64,000 bases of DNA, from positions 1 through 64,000 of the forward strand of contig NZ_FOCT01000014.1 in assembly GCF_900110185.1 (NCBI RefSeq), read 5' to 3'. Position numbers and translations under genes: made by a program. Each line of letters begins with the position of its first letter. Position 1 is the stretch's first letter. Of this stretch, positions 20,069 through 31,796 are shown piece after piece. The notes beneath the pieces were generated by a model that ran no database searches, was not told the DNA's origin, and worked only from the letters and a program-made list of their open reading frames with translations. This stretch comes from Nitrosospira multiformis. Its GTDB lineage: Bacteria > Pseudomonadota > Gammaproteobacteria > Burkholderiales > Nitrosomonadaceae.

Positions 20069-21550
20069 ATGAAACACAAAGTTAAGCATATTCATTTTGT
20101 GGGCATAGGCGGGTCCGGCATGAGCGGAATCGCCGAAGTACTGCTCAATCTGGGATACAAGATCAGCGGCTCGGATATACATGACAGTGTGACCACCCGG
20201 CGACTGAAAAAAATGGGGGCGGCGGTTTACATCGGTCATGCCCGCACTCACGTGGCATCGGCGGATGCAGTCGTAACCTCGACCGCGATTCTGCCCAATA
20301 ATCCGGAGGTTCTGGCGGCACGGGAGAGCAAAGTGCCAGTGGTTCCACGCGCCATCATGCTGGCCGAGCTCCTGAGGTTGCGGCAGGGGATCGCTATCGC
20401 GGGTACGCATGGCAAAACCACCACCACCAGTCTGATCACCAGTGTTCTCGCGGAAGCGGGCATGGATCCCACATTCGTTATTGGTGGCCGGCTGGAGGCT
20501 GCCGGCTCTCACGCGAAGCTGGGTCGTGGCGAGTTCATCGTGGTGGAGGCGGATGAATCCGACGCTTCATTCCTTCACCTGCAGCCCGTACTGGCGGTGG
20601 TCACCAATATCGATGCCGACCACATGGATACCTACGAGCATGATTTTGGCAAGCTCAAGCAGGCGTTCGTGGATTTTGTACAGCATCTGCCCTTTTACGG
20701 CATGGCGGTGCTGTGTGTGGATGATGCCCACGTACTCGAGATCATGCCTGCCATTACCAAGCCTGTAACCACGTACGGGTTATCGGAAACGGCGCAGGTG
20801 CGCGCCGCGGATATTCGTCACAGTGAAGGTCAGATGCACTTTACCGCCCTGATAGGGGTTAACGGCAAAACTCGAAAACTCAAAATCGTGCTGAATCTGC
20901 CCGGCTTGCACAATGTGCAAAATGCGCTGGCGGCGATAGCCGTGTGCAATGAGGTTGGACTGCCGGATGTTGCCATCGTTCGGGCTCTGGCGGATTTCAA
21001 GGGGGTTGACCGGAGATTCCAGCGTTACGGCGAAATTCCCCTGACCGATCACGAAACCGGCAGAAACGGAAGTTTTACCCTGATCGATGACTACGGCCAC
21101 CATCCCGTGGAGATGGCAGCCACAATCGCCGCAGCGCGCGGCGCATTTCCGGGACGCCGCCTGGTACTGGCGTTTCAGCCGCATCGTTATACACGCACGC
21201 GCGACCTGTTCGAAGATTTCGTCAAAGTCCTGTCCACCGCCGATGTACTGCTCCTGACGGAAGTTTATTCCGCTGGCGAAGCGCCCATAATTGCCGCAGA
21301 CAGCAAATCGCTGGCACGGTCGCTGCGCGTGCTCGGCAAGGTGGAACCCATCTTTGTCGAGCGGGTGGACGAACTGGAGGAGGCGATTCACAGCATCGCC
21401 AGGGATAAGGATGTGGTGCTGGTAATGGGAGCAGGATCGGTGGGAGGAGTGGCTCCCACCCTTTCCCGGGATTCGCAGGCCGAAGCGCGTCTGCCGGTCA
21501 GTCCTAAAGAAAACAGGGAACCCGCAGTGCTTTTGTTACAGGGCTCCTGA
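20069..21550 (+). CDS. murC: UDP-N-acetylmuramate:L-alanine ligase MurC
   Basis: First amino-acid-adding Mur ligase. The 493 residues begin with [21 protein letters not shown], carry the P-loop [12 protein letters not shown] (K116), DADHMDTY, the peptide-binding [13 protein letters not shown], and [16 protein letters not shown]. The C-terminal about 25 residues after GVAPTLSR are variable. A 62-bp gap precedes it. Its stop is immediately followed by the murB start. Confidence 0.95.
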   Translation: MKHKVKHIHFVGIGGSGMSGIAEVLLNLGYKISGSDIHDSVTTRRLKKMGAAVYIGHARTHVASADAVVTSTAILPNNPEVLAARESKVPVVPRAIMLAELLRLRQGIAIAGTHGKTTTTSLITSVLAEAGMDPTFVIGGRLEAAGSHAKLGRGEFIVVEADESDASFLHLQPVLAVVTNIDADHMDTYEHDFGKLKQAFVDFVQHLPFYGMAVLCVDDAHVLEIMPAITKPVTTYGLSETAQVRAADIRHSEGQMHFTALIGVNGKTRKLKIVLNLPGLHNVQNALAAIAVCNEVGLPDVAIVRALADFKGVDRRFQRYGEIPLTDHETGRNGSFTLIDDYGHHPVEMAATIAAARGAFPGRRLVLAFQPHRYTRTRDLFEDFVKVLSTADVLLLTEVYSAGEAPIIAADSKSLARSLRVLGKVEPIFVERVDELEEAIHSIARDKDVVLVMGAGSVGGVAPTLSRDSQAEARLPVSPKENREPAVLLLQGS

Positions 21551-22597
21551 ATGGATATGTCGGAAATCAACTTCTCCCTTGATTATGCCGGCGTTCGTGG
21601 CGAACTGCGCCATAATCAGCCGATGAAGAACTATACTTCCTGGCATGCGGGCGGGAGTGCAGAGCGCATCTATCTGCCGGCGGACTTGGCTGATCTCGCG
21701 GCGTTTCTGCGCGGCCTGTCCTGGAATGAACCGGTATATGTGGTGGGACTCGGCAGCAATCTCCTGGTGCGCGACGGCGGGGTGCGGGGCAGCGTCGTTG
21801 TACTGCACGCCCGCCTGAACGATTTGCGGCTGGAACAATCCGACACCGGTCAAATGCTGATTTATGCCGGGGCAGGTGTCGCGTGCGCCAAAGTCGCCCG
21901 GTTTGCTGCGCTGCACGGGCTGGGAGGTGCGGAATTTCTGGCAGGTATTCCCGGTACGGTGGGCGGCGCATTGGCAATGAACGCCGGATGCTATGGGACC
22001 GAAACCTGGGATATCGTCTCGAGTGTGCAAACCATAGACCGCTCGGGCATGTTGCGCAGACGACCGCCTGGGAATTACGAAATTGGCTATCGGCACGTGG
22101 CGTTGAAGGTAGAGGAGAGCAGCGGAAGCCAAAAGGCCGGCGGCACAGAAAATGTCTCTGCCGATTCTCTGATGGACGAATGGTTCTCGGGCGCATGGTT
22201 CGGGTTGCCGTGGGACGATGCAGCGTCAGTTCGGCAGAAGATCAAGGAGTTGCTTGCCCGCCGTATCCATACTCAGCCTTTAAACCTGCCTAATGCCGGG
22301 TCCGTGTTCCGCAATCCGGAGAATGACAAGGCGGCACGAATCATCGAGTCGTGCGGACTGAAGGAGTTTCGTATCGGTGGCGCCATGGTTTCGCCGCGAC
22401 ACGCAAATTTCATTGTGAACACCGGCGGCGCTACTGCCTCCGACATAGAAGCGGTGATTGCTGCGGTACGTGAAACCGTAAAAAAGCAGACCGGCATCGA
22501 ACTGAAACAGGAGGTGCGCATTATCGGGCTCCCCGCCAGACCCGAGTTACGTGTCTCCCAGACTGCTTACAGAAAGGATGGTGGATATGGCGGGTAG
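21551..22597 (+). CDS. murB: UDP-N-acetylenolpyruvoylglucosamine reductase MurB
   Basis: FAD enzyme that reduces enolpyruvyl-UDP-GlcNAc to UDP-MurNAc with NADPH. The 348 residues have [14 protein letters not shown], the FAD-binding [37 protein letters not shown], and the C-terminal catalytic segment [19 protein letters not shown] plus [17 protein letters not shown] stretch at about 190-215 (after [15 protein letters not shown]) is longer and more polar than usual. It abuts murC and overlaps ddl by 11 nt. Confidence 0.94.
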   Translation: MDMSEINFSLDYAGVRGELRHNQPMKNYTSWHAGGSAERIYLPADLADLAAFLRGLSWNEPVYVVGLGSNLLVRDGGVRGSVVVLHARLNDLRLEQSDTGQMLIYAGAGVACAKVARFAALHGLGGAEFLAGIPGTVGGALAMNAGCYGTETWDIVSSVQTIDRSGMLRRRPPGNYEIGYRHVALKVEESSGSQKAGGTENVSADSLMDEWFSGAWFGLPWDDAASVRQKIKELLARRIHTQPLNLPNAGSVFRNPENDKAARIIESCGLKEFRIGGAMVSPRHANFIVNTGGATASDIEAVIAAVRETVKKQTGIELKQEVRIIGLPARPELRVSQTAYRKDGGYGG

Positions 22598-23507
22598 TCA
22601 TGACTTCGGGAAAGTCGCGGTTCTCCTCGGAGGACGATCAGCGGAGCGTGAGATTTCCCTTGAAAGTGGTAAAGCCGTACTCGATGCCCTGCGCCGCTGC
22701 GGAGTGGACGCTCATCCATTCGACCCCTCCGAACAGCACGTGGACGCGCTTTTGCAGCAAGGATATGCGCGTGCTCATATCGCCCTCCATGGCCGTTATG
22801 GCGAAGACGGGACAGTCCAGGGTGCGCTGGAGTTGCTGGGGATTCCCTATACCGGGAGCGGCGTGCTGGCCAGCGCTTTGGCGATGGACAAATGGCGTAC
22901 CAAATTGCTCTGGCAGTCCGCGGGCATCAACACGCCGCGCCATATCCTGCTCGATGAGCAGAGCGATTTTGATGCAGTGGCAAAAGAGCTGGGTCTGCCG
23001 CTGATTGTAAAACCTTCGCGAGAGGGTTCCACCATTGGCTTGAGCAAGGTAAGGGAGGCAGGGGAAGTCGCTGACGCATGGCGCCTTGCTGCCCGCCATG
23101 ATGCCATGGTGCTGGCGGAGCAGTTTATCGAAGGAATCGAACTCACGGCTTCCATTCTCGGAGATGTTGCGTTGCCGCTGGTGCGAATTCAGGTCGAGGG
23201 TGATCTGTACGACTACGAAGCCAAATACCTGTCGGACAGGACGCAGTATTTCTGCCCGAGCGGCGTGCCCGAGGAGCAGGAGTGCCTCATTCGGAAACAG
23301 GCATTGCAGGCGCACAGATTGTTGGGCTGCGAAGGTTGGGGAAGGGTGGATTTGATACTGGATAAATCGGGGACTCCCTATTTTCTCGAAGCGAACACGT
23401 CCCCCGGGATGACCACCCATAGTCTTGTTCCCATGGCGGCAAAAGCGGCAGGAATATCCTTCGAAGAGCTGGTGCTGAAGATACTGGGACTGGCCCATGT
23501 GGGATAA
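22587..23507 (+). CDS. ddl: D-alanine:D-alanine ligase Ddl
   Basis: ATP-grasp enzyme that makes the D-Ala-D-Ala used by MurF. About 306 residues from the ATG at 22587, which follows AAGGATGG. Motifs are [57 protein letters not shown], and the C-terminal metal/substrate segment [25 protein letters not shown]. In-frame ATGs at 22551 and 22578 are possible but less well placed. It overlaps murB and ftsQ, so all three are coupled. Confidence 0.94.
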   Translation: MAGSHDFGKVAVLLGGRSAEREISLESGKAVLDALRRCGVDAHPFDPSEQHVDALLQQGYARAHIALHGRYGEDGTVQGALELLGIPYTGSGVLASALAMDKWRTKLLWQSAGINTPRHILLDEQSDFDAVAKELGLPLIVKPSREGSTIGLSKVREAGEVADAWRLAARHDAMVLAEQFIEGIELTASILGDVALPLVRIQVEGDLYDYEAKYLSDRTQYFCPSGVPEEQECLIRKQALQAHRLLGCEGWGRVDLILDKSGTPYFLEANTSPGMTTHSLVPMAAKAAGISFEELVLKILGLAHVG

Positions 23508-24207
23508 CCATCAGGCGTTGAATCAGGTGGCGGACTGGCTGTTTACGTTGGCGGGACTGACAACGATCTACCTTATGGTCCAGTGGATGATCCATCTGCC
23601 GCTGCTGCCTCTGAAGGAAGTCCATATCAGGAGCAACAGCGGCAGCGGCGAGCTGAGGCACGTGACGCGAGAACAGGTTTCTGACGTGGTTCATCGCGAA
23701 GTGGGAGGAAATTTTTTAACCATTGATCTTGAGGCTGCGCGGCACACGTTCGAAAAACTGGCCTGGGTAAGGGTGGCAAGTGTTCGGCGGATCTGGCCGA
23801 ATGGGCTCGACGTGGTGGTCGAGGAGCAGGTGCCGCTGGCACACTGGGGCGACAGCGCTCTGGTCAACAGGCAGGGAGAGATATTCAATGCTACCTCGAA
23901 TGAGCCGATGCCGATATTTGAAGGACCAAGGGAGAGTGTTCGTGAAATGGTGCATCAGCATGCAGTTTTTACCAGATTGCTACAGCCGTTGAAGCAGGAC
24001 GTCGAGCAGGTGGAACTTTCACCCCGGCGCGCATGGCGGGTTCGTCTCGGGAACGGAACGATACTGGAGCTCGGGCGAGAGCACCTGGAGAAGCGGTTGG
24101 AGCGCTATGTACAGACGCACGATCTGGTCGTGGCGCGATTGAATCAACGTTTGAGTTATGTAGACTTACGTTATGTCAGTGGTTTCGCAGCGCGTGGAAC
24201 GCGATAG
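23497..24207 (+). CDS. ftsQ: Cell division protein FtsQ
   Basis: Bitopic divisome protein that binds FtsB/FtsL. The 236 residues comprise a short cytoplasmic part, one transmembrane helix (about 13-33), a POTRA domain (about 40-110, beginning [10 protein letters not shown]), and an FtsQ beta domain with [22 protein letters not shown] and a C-terminal [11 protein letters not shown]. It overlaps the end of ddl by 11 nt. Confidence 0.92.
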   Translation: MWDNHQALNQVADWLFTLAGLTTIYLMVQWMIHLPLLPLKEVHIRSNSGSGELRHVTREQVSDVVHREVGGNFLTIDLEAARHTFEKLAWVRVASVRRIWPNGLDVVVEEQVPLAHWGDSALVNRQGEIFNATSNEPMPIFEGPRESVREMVHQHAVFTRLLQPLKQDVEQVELSPRRAWRVRLGNGTILELGREHLEKRLERYVQTHDLVVARLNQRLSYVDLRYVSGFAARGTR

Positions 24208-24286
24208 CAGTGAAGCTCCCCAGGAGCAGACAGGCAGGATTTCCGGAAATCCCGTGGAGCGGGAGGAAGCAGGGATTGCAAGGCAA

Positions 24287-25525
24287 ATGAATAGAGGCAG
24301 TGAAGCTAAAAATCTGGTTGTCGGCATTGATATCGGCACTTCGAAGATTGTGACCGTCGTCGCTGAAATGAAGCCCGAAGGCGGATATACAGTGATCGGC
24401 ATGGGCAGTCATCCATCACGGGGTCTGAAGAAAGGTGTGGTCGTCAATATCGATGCAACCGTGAACGCGATTCAACGCGCGCTGGAGGAGGCGGAGTTGA
24501 TGGCGGATTGCAAGATCCGCGAGGTTTATACCGGTATTGCAGGGAGTCACATCAAGAGTTTCAATTCGCACGGGATGGTGCCTATCAGGAACAAGGAGGT
24601 ATCCCGGCAGGATGTGGAGCGGGTGATGGAGACGGCAAAGGCCGTGAATATACTGAACGACCAGCAGGTGCTCCATGTGCTCAACCAGGAATTCATCATA
24701 GACGAGCAAGAGGATGTTCTGGAACCAATTGGCATGAGCGGCGTACGGCTCGAAGTCAAGGTTCATATCGTTACGGGTTCGGTATCGGCTGTTCAGAACA
24801 TCCTGAAGTGCGTGCGCCGCTGCGGGTTGGAAGTGCGCGACCTGGTGCTGCAGCCTCTTGCTTCCGCAATGGCCGTTTTATCGGAAGATGAGAAAGACCT
24901 GGGGGTTTGCCTCCTGGATATCGGCGGAGGTACGACCGATATCGCGATATTTACCCGGGGTGCCATTCGCCACACCGCGGTGATTCCGATTGCCGGAGAT
25001 CAGATTACCAATGATATTGCGTTGGCGCTGCGCACCTCTCCCAGCGATGCCGAAGACATTAAGTGCCGCTACGGATGCGCGTTGCGCAGCATGGCTGATC
25101 CGCACGAAATGGTGGAAGTGGCGGGGGTGGGCAACCGGAGTGTCCGTCATCTGTCGAGACAGACATTGGCGGAAGTCATCGAGCCGCGCGTGGAGGAGCT
25201 CTACTCGCTCGTGCAGGCCGAGCTGCGGCGCAGCGGTTTCGAAGAATTGCTGTCATCAGGGATCGTGATCACGGGCGGCAGCAGTTCTCTGGAAGGAATG
25301 GTGGAGCTCGGTGAAGAAATATTTCACATGCCGGTGCGACTGGGATTGCCCAAATACCACGGCAGTCTCGAGGAAGTGGTGGTCACACCAAGATGCTCCA
25401 CTGGAATAGGCTTGATCCTCGCAGGAGTGGACCAGCTGCAACAGCACGAGCAAACCAGGCTGGAGGGCAATTCATTCTCGCGAATCCTGGACAGGATGAA
25501 AAGCTGGTTTCAGGTCAATTTCTGA
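24287..25525 (+). CDS. ftsA: Cell division protein FtsA
   Basis: Actin-like protein that tethers FtsZ to the membrane. From the ATG at 24287 the protein starts MNRGSEAKNLVVGIDIGTSK, the usual FtsA N-terminus. The frame is open upstream to an ATG at 24173 overlapping ftsQ; that 38-residue extension is rich in Glu, Arg and Ser and is probably not translated. Actin-fold motifs are DIGTSKIVTVV, LLDIGGGTTDIAIF and VITGGSSSLEGM. The C-terminus FSRILDRMKSWFQVNF is the amphipathic membrane-targeting helix. A 132-bp spacer with no clear terminator separates it from ftsZ. Confidence 0.94.
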   Translation: MNRGSEAKNLVVGIDIGTSKIVTVVAEMKPEGGYTVIGMGSHPSRGLKKGVVVNIDATVNAIQRALEEAELMADCKIREVYTGIAGSHIKSFNSHGMVPIRNKEVSRQDVERVMETAKAVNILNDQQVLHVLNQEFIIDEQEDVLEPIGMSGVRLEVKVHIVTGSVSAVQNILKCVRRCGLEVRDLVLQPLASAMAVLSEDEKDLGVCLLDIGGGTTDIAIFTRGAIRHTAVIPIAGDQITNDIALALRTSPSDAEDIKCRYGCALRSMADPHEMVEVAGVGNRSVRHLSRQTLAEVIEPRVEELYSLVQAELRRSGFEELLSSGIVITGGSSSLEGMVELGEEIFHMPVRLGLPKYHGSLEEVVVTPRCSTGIGLILAGVDQLQQHEQTRLEGNSFSRILDRMKSWFQVNF

Positions 25526-25657
25526 GGTGCTGGCTGCGTGCCGGCATGGAGAGTTTGAAAGCAACACTTTGCACCTGGCAAGTGCGAGCGCGAATTGCAT
25601 ACCGCCAGGGGATCGACGAGTAACGTTTATTGTTTGAACATAAAAGGGAGGTATGTG

Positions 25658-26827
25658 ATGTTCGAAATCATGGATACACAAACACAGGAAGCTGTTATCA
25701 AGGTCATCGGCGTGGGTGGGTGCGGGGGTAATGCTGTAGATCACATGATGGAAAACGGTGTGCAAGGCGTCGACTTTATTTGCGCCAATACCGATTCACA
25801 GGCATTGAAGCGCAATCAGGCGCGTACCCTGGTGCAATTGGGATCGACGATCACCAAGGGATTGGGGGCCGGCGCCGATCCAGAGATTGGACGGCATGCC
25901 GCACTCGAGGACCGCGACCGCATTGCCGAGCTGATTGAAGGGGCGGACATGTTGTTCATTACCGCAGGCATGGGCGGCGGAACCGGAACAGGCGCTGCGC
26001 CGGTAGTGGCTCAGGTTGCAAGGGAAATGGGAATTCTGACCGTCGCCGTGGTCACGAAACCTTTTGTATTTGAAGGCAGGCGCGTGAGAGCGGCCCAAGC
26101 GGGACTGGAAGCGCTTGCGCAATACGTTGATTCCCTGATTGTGATTCCCAATGACAAGCTGATGGCAGTGCTGGGAGAAGAAGTCAGCATGCTGGATGCA
26201 TTCAAGGCAGCCAACAACGTGTTGTATAGCGCCGTCGCCGGTATCGCCGAAGTGATCAATTGTCCAGGACTCGTCAATGTCGATTTCGCCGATGTGAAAA
26301 CGGTGATGTCCGAAATGGGTATGGCCATGATGGGGTCAGCGATTGCCTGTGGTCCCGATCGCGCTCAGGCCGCAGCCGAGCAGGCAGTTGCAAGTCCCTT
26401 GCTGGAGGATATCAATCTTGCCGGTGCGCGTGGGGTACTGGTAAATATCACCGCCAACGCCGCAATGAAGATGCGCGAGGTACATGATGTAATGAACACG
26501 ATCAAGGACTTCACCGCCGAGGACGCTACCGTAATCGTCGGAACCGTCATTGACGACGATATGCATGATGATCTGCGTGTGACCGTGGTGGCGACCGGTC
26601 TGGGCGGAGTCGGCCTGGGAGGCGCCACTCGCGTCCCACCCAAGCCCTTGAGCGTTGTCCACCCGCGGACCGCCATAGATAATATCGACACCATGAATTG
26701 GAAGGACTCGGAAGGTCCTGCTTCGATCCGAACCAACAGGCAGCGGGATGCAGCTGTCGAAGCGATGAGGCAGTCAGGGGTGGATATACTGGATATTCCA
26801 GCATTCCTGAGAAAACAGGCCGATTGA
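25658..26827 (+). CDS. ftsZ: Cell division protein FtsZ
   Basis: Tubulin-like GTPase that forms the division ring. The start is the ATG at 25658 behind a strong GGGAGG; the frame is open to 25595. The 389 residues include [15 protein letters not shown], the GTPase signature GMGGGTGTG (about 105-113) and the synergy-loop segment [15 protein letters not shown]. The C-terminal peptide [14 protein letters not shown] binds FtsA and ZipA-like partners. Last gene of the dcw cluster. lpxC, the usual downstream neighbour in gammaproteobacteria, is absent. Confidence 0.97.
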   Translation: MFEIMDTQTQEAVIKVIGVGGCGGNAVDHMMENGVQGVDFICANTDSQALKRNQARTLVQLGSTITKGLGAGADPEIGRHAALEDRDRIAELIEGADMLFITAGMGGGTGTGAAPVVAQVAREMGILTVAVVTKPFVFEGRRVRAAQAGLEALAQYVDSLIVIPNDKLMAVLGEEVSMLDAFKAANNVLYSAVAGIAEVINCPGLVNVDFADVKTVMSEMGMAMMGSAIACGPDRAQAAAEQAVASPLLEDINLAGARGVLVNITANAAMKMREVHDVMNTIKDFTAEDATVIVGTVIDDDMHDDLRVTVVATGLGGVGLGGATRVPPKPLSVVHPRTAIDNIDTMNWKDSEGPASIRTNRQRDAAVEAMRQSGVDILDIPAFLRKQAD

Positions 26828-27215
26828 GCAACGGCTACCGGTTACATCCGGTCTGGAGCGAGATTCTCCAGCAGCATTGGCTGCACTGAATATTTTTGCC
26901 TTCTGATCTACTTGACGCACGTTCAGAAGCGCAGATGGGCAGAACAGGTTGTAATCATCGGGAGTTTTTTCTTGCAGGTCGTCTCGGCAAACTGAGCGAC
27001 CCGCTATTTCCTGCGATGGAATATTCTCCTTCGCTTAGGTAGCGTTCAGCGCAGCGCTCGTTCATGCGCGGCAATTTGCCGATTTCAATCTGATGGCTGG
27101 ATATCCCGCCTTCTGTCCTTGTTCTCTTCCGATTTTGCTCCCCTTTGGTCGGCTCGCGGTTTTGTTCGGGTTCCAGGGATAAAAACAGGGATAGAACAAG
27201 GCATCGCCTTTTCTT
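26828..27215. other. Intergenic region after ftsZ with hairpins
   Basis: No gene is supported in these 388 bp. Several hairpins follow ftsZ: CTGGAG-7 nt-CTCCAG, then GCAGC-ATTG-GCTGC at about 26872-26885 followed by a T-rich stretch, which may act as a weak terminator. Further on, AAAAACAGGGA (27181-27191) and TCCCTGTTTTT (27228-27238) form a long-loop inverted repeat. Inside it, AAGGC-ATC-GCCTT followed by TT is at 27198-27212. These could end transcription from both sides, since the dciA-like gene converges on ftsZ. Confidence 0.4.
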
Positions 27216-27668
27216 TCAGAGTCTCCTTCCCTGTTTTTCCAGCAGCGACTCCACCGCGGTTTTCAATGGCGAATCTTCCAGACCCGCAGCCAGGACATTC
27301 AGGCTCTTGATGCCCTCTTTATCTATTTGGCGTTTTTTGTCCGGGAAATCATTTCCGCGAATGTCGCTGTAATTTGCTTGCACAGCAATCCGAATTGCAG
27401 TAACCTCGTACCCGGCTGCCTGAAGCTTTAATAATAATGATGGCAGCATGTGTCTGAGTTTTGCAGCAATCGCACCGTTATCCGCGCAAATTGTCAGGCT
27501 TCCTTCAGAGAAGCCACCTAAAGCGCAGTGCTTGCCCAAGTTAGGGGGCATAATTTTCTTAAATGCCCGTTGCATCTCGGTTAACTTTTCCACGTGATTG
27601 AATAACCGCTGATGCTCAGGCGTCAGCCTCAGGGTCCCAAGGTAGAAATCGATCTTGCGGGCAGTCAT
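27216..27668 (-). CDS. DciA-like protein (DUF721)
   Basis: About 150 residues from the ATG at 27668 (MTARKIDFYLGTLRLTPEHQ). The segment CALGGFSEGSLTICADNGAIAAKLR is the DUF721 core seen in DciA, a loader of the replicative helicase in bacteria without DnaC. Later residues are low in conservation, so the helicase-loading role is inferred from family only. The frame is open upstream to 27818, but that part overlaps the divergent M23 gene and is hydrophobic and atypical. It is transcribed away from the M23 gene, with 25 bp between starts. Confidence 0.75.
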   Translation of the reverse strand: MTARKIDFYLGTLRLTPEHQRLFNHVEKLTEMQRAFKKIMPPNLGKHCALGGFSEGSLTICADNGAIAAKLRHMLPSLLLKLQAAGYEVTAIRIAVQANYSDIRGNDFPDKKRQIDKEGIKSLNVLAAGLEDSPLKTAVESLLEKQGRRL

Positions 27669-27693
27669 GGCTGAATCATGATTAGGGGAGAAG

Positions 27694-28611
27694 ATGAATA
27701 TTATTCTAATTTCCAATAATTCGGCAAAAGCAAAAACCCTGACTTTAACCACTAAGCACCTTACGCTCGTGGTTTTAGGGTTCCTTTTTGCTTCCATGCT
27801 GATGGCGATGGTACTCAACTATATATCCTTGCAATATGCAGACAAGATCGACAGTCCCACATTGAGATCACTGGTTTTAAGCGCACAGCAGGAGGAGCAG
27901 CAGAAAACGCAGTCTTATCTGCGTGACAGCCTCAATGCCATGGCGATCAAGATGGGCCAGATGCAGGCCCAGCTACTGCGGCTCGATTCCGTTGGCGTGC
28001 GACTGGCAGAGCTAGCCGGCATGAAGCCGCAGGAATATCTGTTCAACCAGAATCCGGGGCAGGGAGGTACCTTGTCTACACAGCAATTACAGGATATCTC
28101 ATTTACCGAATTCAACAGTCAGATACAGGAGTTGGCACGGACGCTGGATGATCGCACCGACAAGCTCGATGCCCTGGATTCGCTGCTGATGCAGGACAGG
28201 CTCAGGAAGAAGTTTCTTCCATCGGCAATGCCGGTAGAGGGGAAGGCGTACTCTTCCGGTTTCGGCCTGCGTATCGATCCTTTTTCCGGAAAGCGCCATT
28301 TTCATGAAGGCATCGACTTCATAATGCCTGCCGGATCGCCCGTTCTCGCAGCGGCGGGGGGCGTGGTAGTGTATTCCGATTATCATCCTGAGTATGGTAA
28401 TATGATTGATGTTGACCACGGCAATGACTTTGTCAGCCGCTATGCTCATGCCTCCAAGCGCTTGGTGAAGGTGGGCCAAGTGGTGGTGCGTGGACAGAAG
28501 ATTGCGGAAGTGGGCAGCACAGGCCGCTCTACCGGTCCGCATCTTCACTTTGAAGTCAGGCATAGAGGCTCGCCGCAAAATCCGTCACGGTTCCTGAAGA
28601 TGCCGGGTTGA
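27694..28611 (+). CDS. M23 family metallopeptidase (LytM domain, membrane-anchored)
   Basis: Predicted periplasmic peptidoglycan peptidase or LytM-type regulator, 305 residues. An N-terminal transmembrane anchor (about 22-45) is followed by a coiled-coil-prone region rich in Gln and Leu (about 60-165) and a C-terminal peptidase M23 domain. The zinc-site motifs are intact: HEGIDF in the first and HLHFEVR in the second, so it may be catalytic rather than a degenerate EnvC/NlpD activator. It is followed by a strong terminator and then secA. Confidence 0.9.
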   Translation: MNIILISNNSAKAKTLTLTTKHLTLVVLGFLFASMLMAMVLNYISLQYADKIDSPTLRSLVLSAQQEEQQKTQSYLRDSLNAMAIKMGQMQAQLLRLDSVGVRLAELAGMKPQEYLFNQNPGQGGTLSTQQLQDISFTEFNSQIQELARTLDDRTDKLDALDSLLMQDRLRKKFLPSAMPVEGKAYSSGFGLRIDPFSGKRHFHEGIDFIMPAGSPVLAAAGGVVVYSDYHPEYGNMIDVDHGNDFVSRYAHASKRLVKVGQVVVRGQKIAEVGSTGRSTGPHLHFEVRHRGSPQNPSRFLKMPG

Positions 28612-28634
28612 GCCGGGATAAATACTTTGCAGTG

Positions 28635-28672
28635 GGGGGTGAGGCCGAAAAAACCTCACCCCCTATTTTTTT
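28635..28672 (+). terminator. Rho-independent terminator after the M23 peptidase gene
   Basis: A perfect 10-bp stem, GGGGGTGAGG (28635-28644) and CCTCACCCCC (28654-28663), with a 9-nt A-rich loop is followed by TATTTTTTT. It lies 24 bp after the M23 stop and before secA, so secA probably has its own promoter in the 30 bp that follow or relies on read-through. Confidence 0.92.
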
Positions 28673-28701
28673 GACGATCGCTTAATAGAAATAGAATTTT
28701 C

Positions 28702-31455
28702 ATGCTCAACAATCTGCTCAAAAAAGTGTTCGGGAGCCGTAACGACAGGCTCATCAAACAGTATTCACAGACCGTGACGGCGATCAATGCGCTGGAAGCG
28801 AAGATCGCGGCGCTGAGCGATGCTGAATTGCGTGGAAAGACCGAAGAGTTCAGGCAGCGCATCGGGGAAGGAGCCGATCTCGATATGCTGCTGCCGGAGG
28901 CATTTGCAGTCGTGCGCGAAGCAGGCAAGCGCGTGCTCGGAATGCGTCATTTCGATGTGCAGTTGATTGGCGGTATGGTGCTTCACGACGGCAAGATTGC
29001 CGAAATGCGGACAGGTGAAGGCAAGACACTGATGGCAACTTTGCCTGCTTACCTCAATGCGCTGGCGGGCAAGGGGGTGCACCTCGTCACCGTGAACGAT
29101 TATCTGGCAAAGCGCGATGCCGAATGGATGGGGCGCATCTATCGATTCCTGGGGATCAGCGTAGGCGTGATTCTGTCCCAGATGGATCATGGCAACAAGC
29201 AGGCAGCCTACGCGGCCGATATAACCTATGGCACCAACAACGAATACGGATTCGACTACCTGCGCGATAACATGGTGACTCATCCGCTCGAGCGGGTGCA
29301 GCGTATGCTCAATTTTGCCATAGTCGATGAAGTCGACTCCATCCTGATCGACGAGGCGCGTACTCCTTTGATCATTTCGGGGCAAGCGGAAGGCAACACG
29401 GACGTTTATGTGCGCATGAACACGCTGATTCCAAAACTGGTCCGGCAGGAAAACGAGGACAGTCCGGGGGATTTCAGCGTGGATGAGAAAGCCCAGCAGG
29501 TATTGTTGAGCGAGTCAGGGTTCGAGCACGCGGAAAAATTGCTGGTCCAGAGCGGACTGCTTCCTTCCGGAACCAGCCTGTATGATCCCGCCAACATCAG
29601 TCTCGTTCATCACCTTTACGCTGGTCTGCGCGCGCACGCCTTGTTTCATCGGGACCAGCACTATGTGATTCAGAATGGCGAAGTCGTTATCGTCGATGAG
29701 TTTACCGGACGGCTCATGTCAGGCCGGCGTTGGTCCGAAGGCTTGCATCAGGCGGTGGAGGCAAAGGAAGGCGTTACCATCCAGAAGGAGAATCAGACGC
29801 TCGCCTCGATCACCTTCCAGAATTATTTCCGGATGTACGAGAAACTGGCAGGCATGACCGGTACTGCCGATACCGAAGCTTACGAATTCCAGCAGATTTA
29901 CGGACTGGAAACCGTGATCATTCCGACCCACCGTCCCATGATACGTGTCGATCGGATGGACCAGGTATTCCGCACGATGGACGAAAAGTACCAGGCAATC
30001 ATCGCGGACATCAAGGACTGTCAGGAGAGAGGGCAACCTGTTCTGGTGGGTACCACCTCGATTGAAAACAACGAACTGCTTTCCTCCCTTTTGACTCGCG
30101 AGAAATTGCCGCATCAGGTGCTGAACGCGAAGCAGCACGCGCGGGAGGCGGAAATCGTTGCCCAGGCGGGTCGTCCGAAAATGATCACCATCGCCACGAA
30201 CATGGCCGGGCGAGGCACGGACATCGTGCTGGGCGGCAATCCCGAGCCTGAGTTCGAGCGCATCCGTTCCGACGAAAGCCTGGGCGAATCAGAGAAAACA
30301 GAACGGATTGCCGAACTGCAACAGCAGTGGCAGACCCTCCATGATGAAGTGCTGGAAAAAGGAGGGTTGCATATCATCGGCACCGAACGCCATGAATCTC
30401 GTCGCGTAGATAATCAGTTGCGTGGCCGGTCCGGCCGCCAGGGAGACCCTGGTTCCAGCCGGTTTTTTCTATCGCTGGAGGATGCATTGTTGCGCATTTT
30501 TGCCTCCGACCGGGTAGCAAGCATCATGCAGCGGCTCAACATGCCGCAGGGAGAAGCCATTGAACACCCCTGGGTGACGCGCGCAATCGAGAACGCGCAA
30601 CGCAAGGTGGAAGCGCGCAATTTCGACATACGCAAGCAACTGCTAGAGTACGATGACGTTGCCAATGACCAGCGCAAAGTCATCTACCAGCAGCGCAATG
30701 AACTGCTTGAGTCGGAAGATATAACCGAAACGACAACCGCGATGCGGGCAGACATGCTGCGCAATCTCATCACACTCCATGTGCCGCCGCAAAGTGTCGA
30801 GGAGGAATGGGACATTCCAGGACTGGAGAAGGCGCTGGCCGCCGAGTATCACCTGACCCTGCCCTTGCGGGAATGGCTGGAAAAGGAACCGGATTTACAT
30901 GAGGATAGCCTTCATCAGCGCATCATAGAGGCGGCGAATGCGCTCTATTCCGGCAAGGTGGAGCAGGTGGGAGCGCCTATCATGCATCAGTACGAGCGCG
31001 CGGTCATGCTGCAAAGCCTTGACATGCACTGGCGCGAGCATCTCGCCTCACTGGATCATCTGCGCCAGGGAATTCATTTGCGTGGATATGCGCAGAAAAA
31101 TCCCAAGCAGGAATATAAGCGCGAAGCTTTTGAACTCTTCACGTCCATGCTCGAAGAAATCAAGGCGGAAGTCAGCAAGACGCTCATGGCCGTACAGATC
31201 AGAAGTGAGCAACAGGTGGAAGCCGTGGCGGAAACCCACCACGCCCCAGTCAATGTACAGTACCATCACGCTGCTTTTGAAGAAGCGCTGGGTGAAGAAG
31301 AAAGTCCCGAGAGTATTGGGGAAGATATCGAAGGCCGGGAGCGTCCGCAGAAACATCAGCCGTTCGTCCGCCAGGGAGAAAAGATTGGACGTAACGACCC
31401 GTGTCCCTGTGGCTCAGGAAAGAAATATAAACAGTGTCATGGCAAGCTGAATTAA
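28702..31455 (+). CDS. secA: Preprotein translocase ATPase SecA
   Basis: Motor that drives proteins through SecYEG. The 917 residues carry Walker [12 protein letters not shown] (about 105-115), [13 protein letters not shown], the DEAD-type box [32 protein letters not shown], and [21 protein letters not shown]. The C-terminal zinc-binding SEC-C motif [17 protein letters not shown] binds SecB and lipids. Length and motifs are complete. Confidence 0.97.
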   Translation: MLNNLLKKVFGSRNDRLIKQYSQTVTAINALEAKIAALSDAELRGKTEEFRQRIGEGADLDMLLPEAFAVVREAGKRVLGMRHFDVQLIGGMVLHDGKIAEMRTGEGKTLMATLPAYLNALAGKGVHLVTVNDYLAKRDAEWMGRIYRFLGISVGVILSQMDHGNKQAAYAADITYGTNNEYGFDYLRDNMVTHPLERVQRMLNFAIVDEVDSILIDEARTPLIISGQAEGNTDVYVRMNTLIPKLVRQENEDSPGDFSVDEKAQQVLLSESGFEHAEKLLVQSGLLPSGTSLYDPANISLVHHLYAGLRAHALFHRDQHYVIQNGEVVIVDEFTGRLMSGRRWSEGLHQAVEAKEGVTIQKENQTLASITFQNYFRMYEKLAGMTGTADTEAYEFQQIYGLETVIIPTHRPMIRVDRMDQVFRTMDEKYQAIIADIKDCQERGQPVLVGTTSIENNELLSSLLTREKLPHQVLNAKQHAREAEIVAQAGRPKMITIATNMAGRGTDIVLGGNPEPEFERIRSDESLGESEKTERIAELQQQWQTLHDEVLEKGGLHIIGTERHESRRVDNQLRGRSGRQGDPGSSRFFLSLEDALLRIFASDRVASIMQRLNMPQGEAIEHPWVTRAIENAQRKVEARNFDIRKQLLEYDDVANDQRKVIYQQRNELLESEDITETTTAMRADMLRNLITLHVPPQSVEEEWDIPGLEKALAAEYHLTLPLREWLEKEPDLHEDSLHQRIIEAANALYSGKVEQVGAPIMHQYERAVMLQSLDMHWREHLASLDHLRQGIHLRGYAQKNPKQEYKREAFELFTSMLEEIKAEVSKTLMAVQIRSEQQVEAVAETHHAPVNVQYHHAAFEEALGEEESPESIGEDIEGRERPQKHQPFVRQGEKIGRNDPCPCGSGKKYKQCHGKLN

Positions 31456-31796
31456 TCTCTCCGTTTATCTGCGCAGCTCCGTCTATTTTGGTCTGCAATA
31501 TGGCGCAGCGCGAAGAACATCTCAGTTACGGTAACGGCTATGCGTGCGGCGATAAAGAAGCCGAGAGGGGGCGATGCTGATACCAGTCCCTCCGCCTAAC
31601 GGGATAGCCGGAAAGAAAAGGGACTGACAGAAACGGGGCTCGGCAGGATAGCAGGATGTAATCCGACTGCCTTAAGTGGACTCTCGTCGGTTTTGCCGCC
31701 GAGAGGCGACTCGGCGGCGGGATGCAGCCAGCGGTTGCTTCCTGAAACAGTTTCAATACACAGTCTTAATGCGCGGTTTCAATACGTCGATGCCGA
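31456..31796. other. Intergenic region between secA and the P460 gene
   Basis: No gene is supported in these 341 bp. The only clear structure is a perfect 9-bp hairpin, GCCGCCGAG (31695-31703) and CTCGGCGGC (31710-31718) with a 6-nt loop. It has no T-tract on either side, so it is not an obvious Rho-independent terminator. The region separates two convergent genes. Confidence 0.4.

Noticed and set aside
31695..31718. Rho-independent terminator after secA
   Set aside because: The hairpin is strong but no T-tract follows on either strand and it lies 240 bp after secA.
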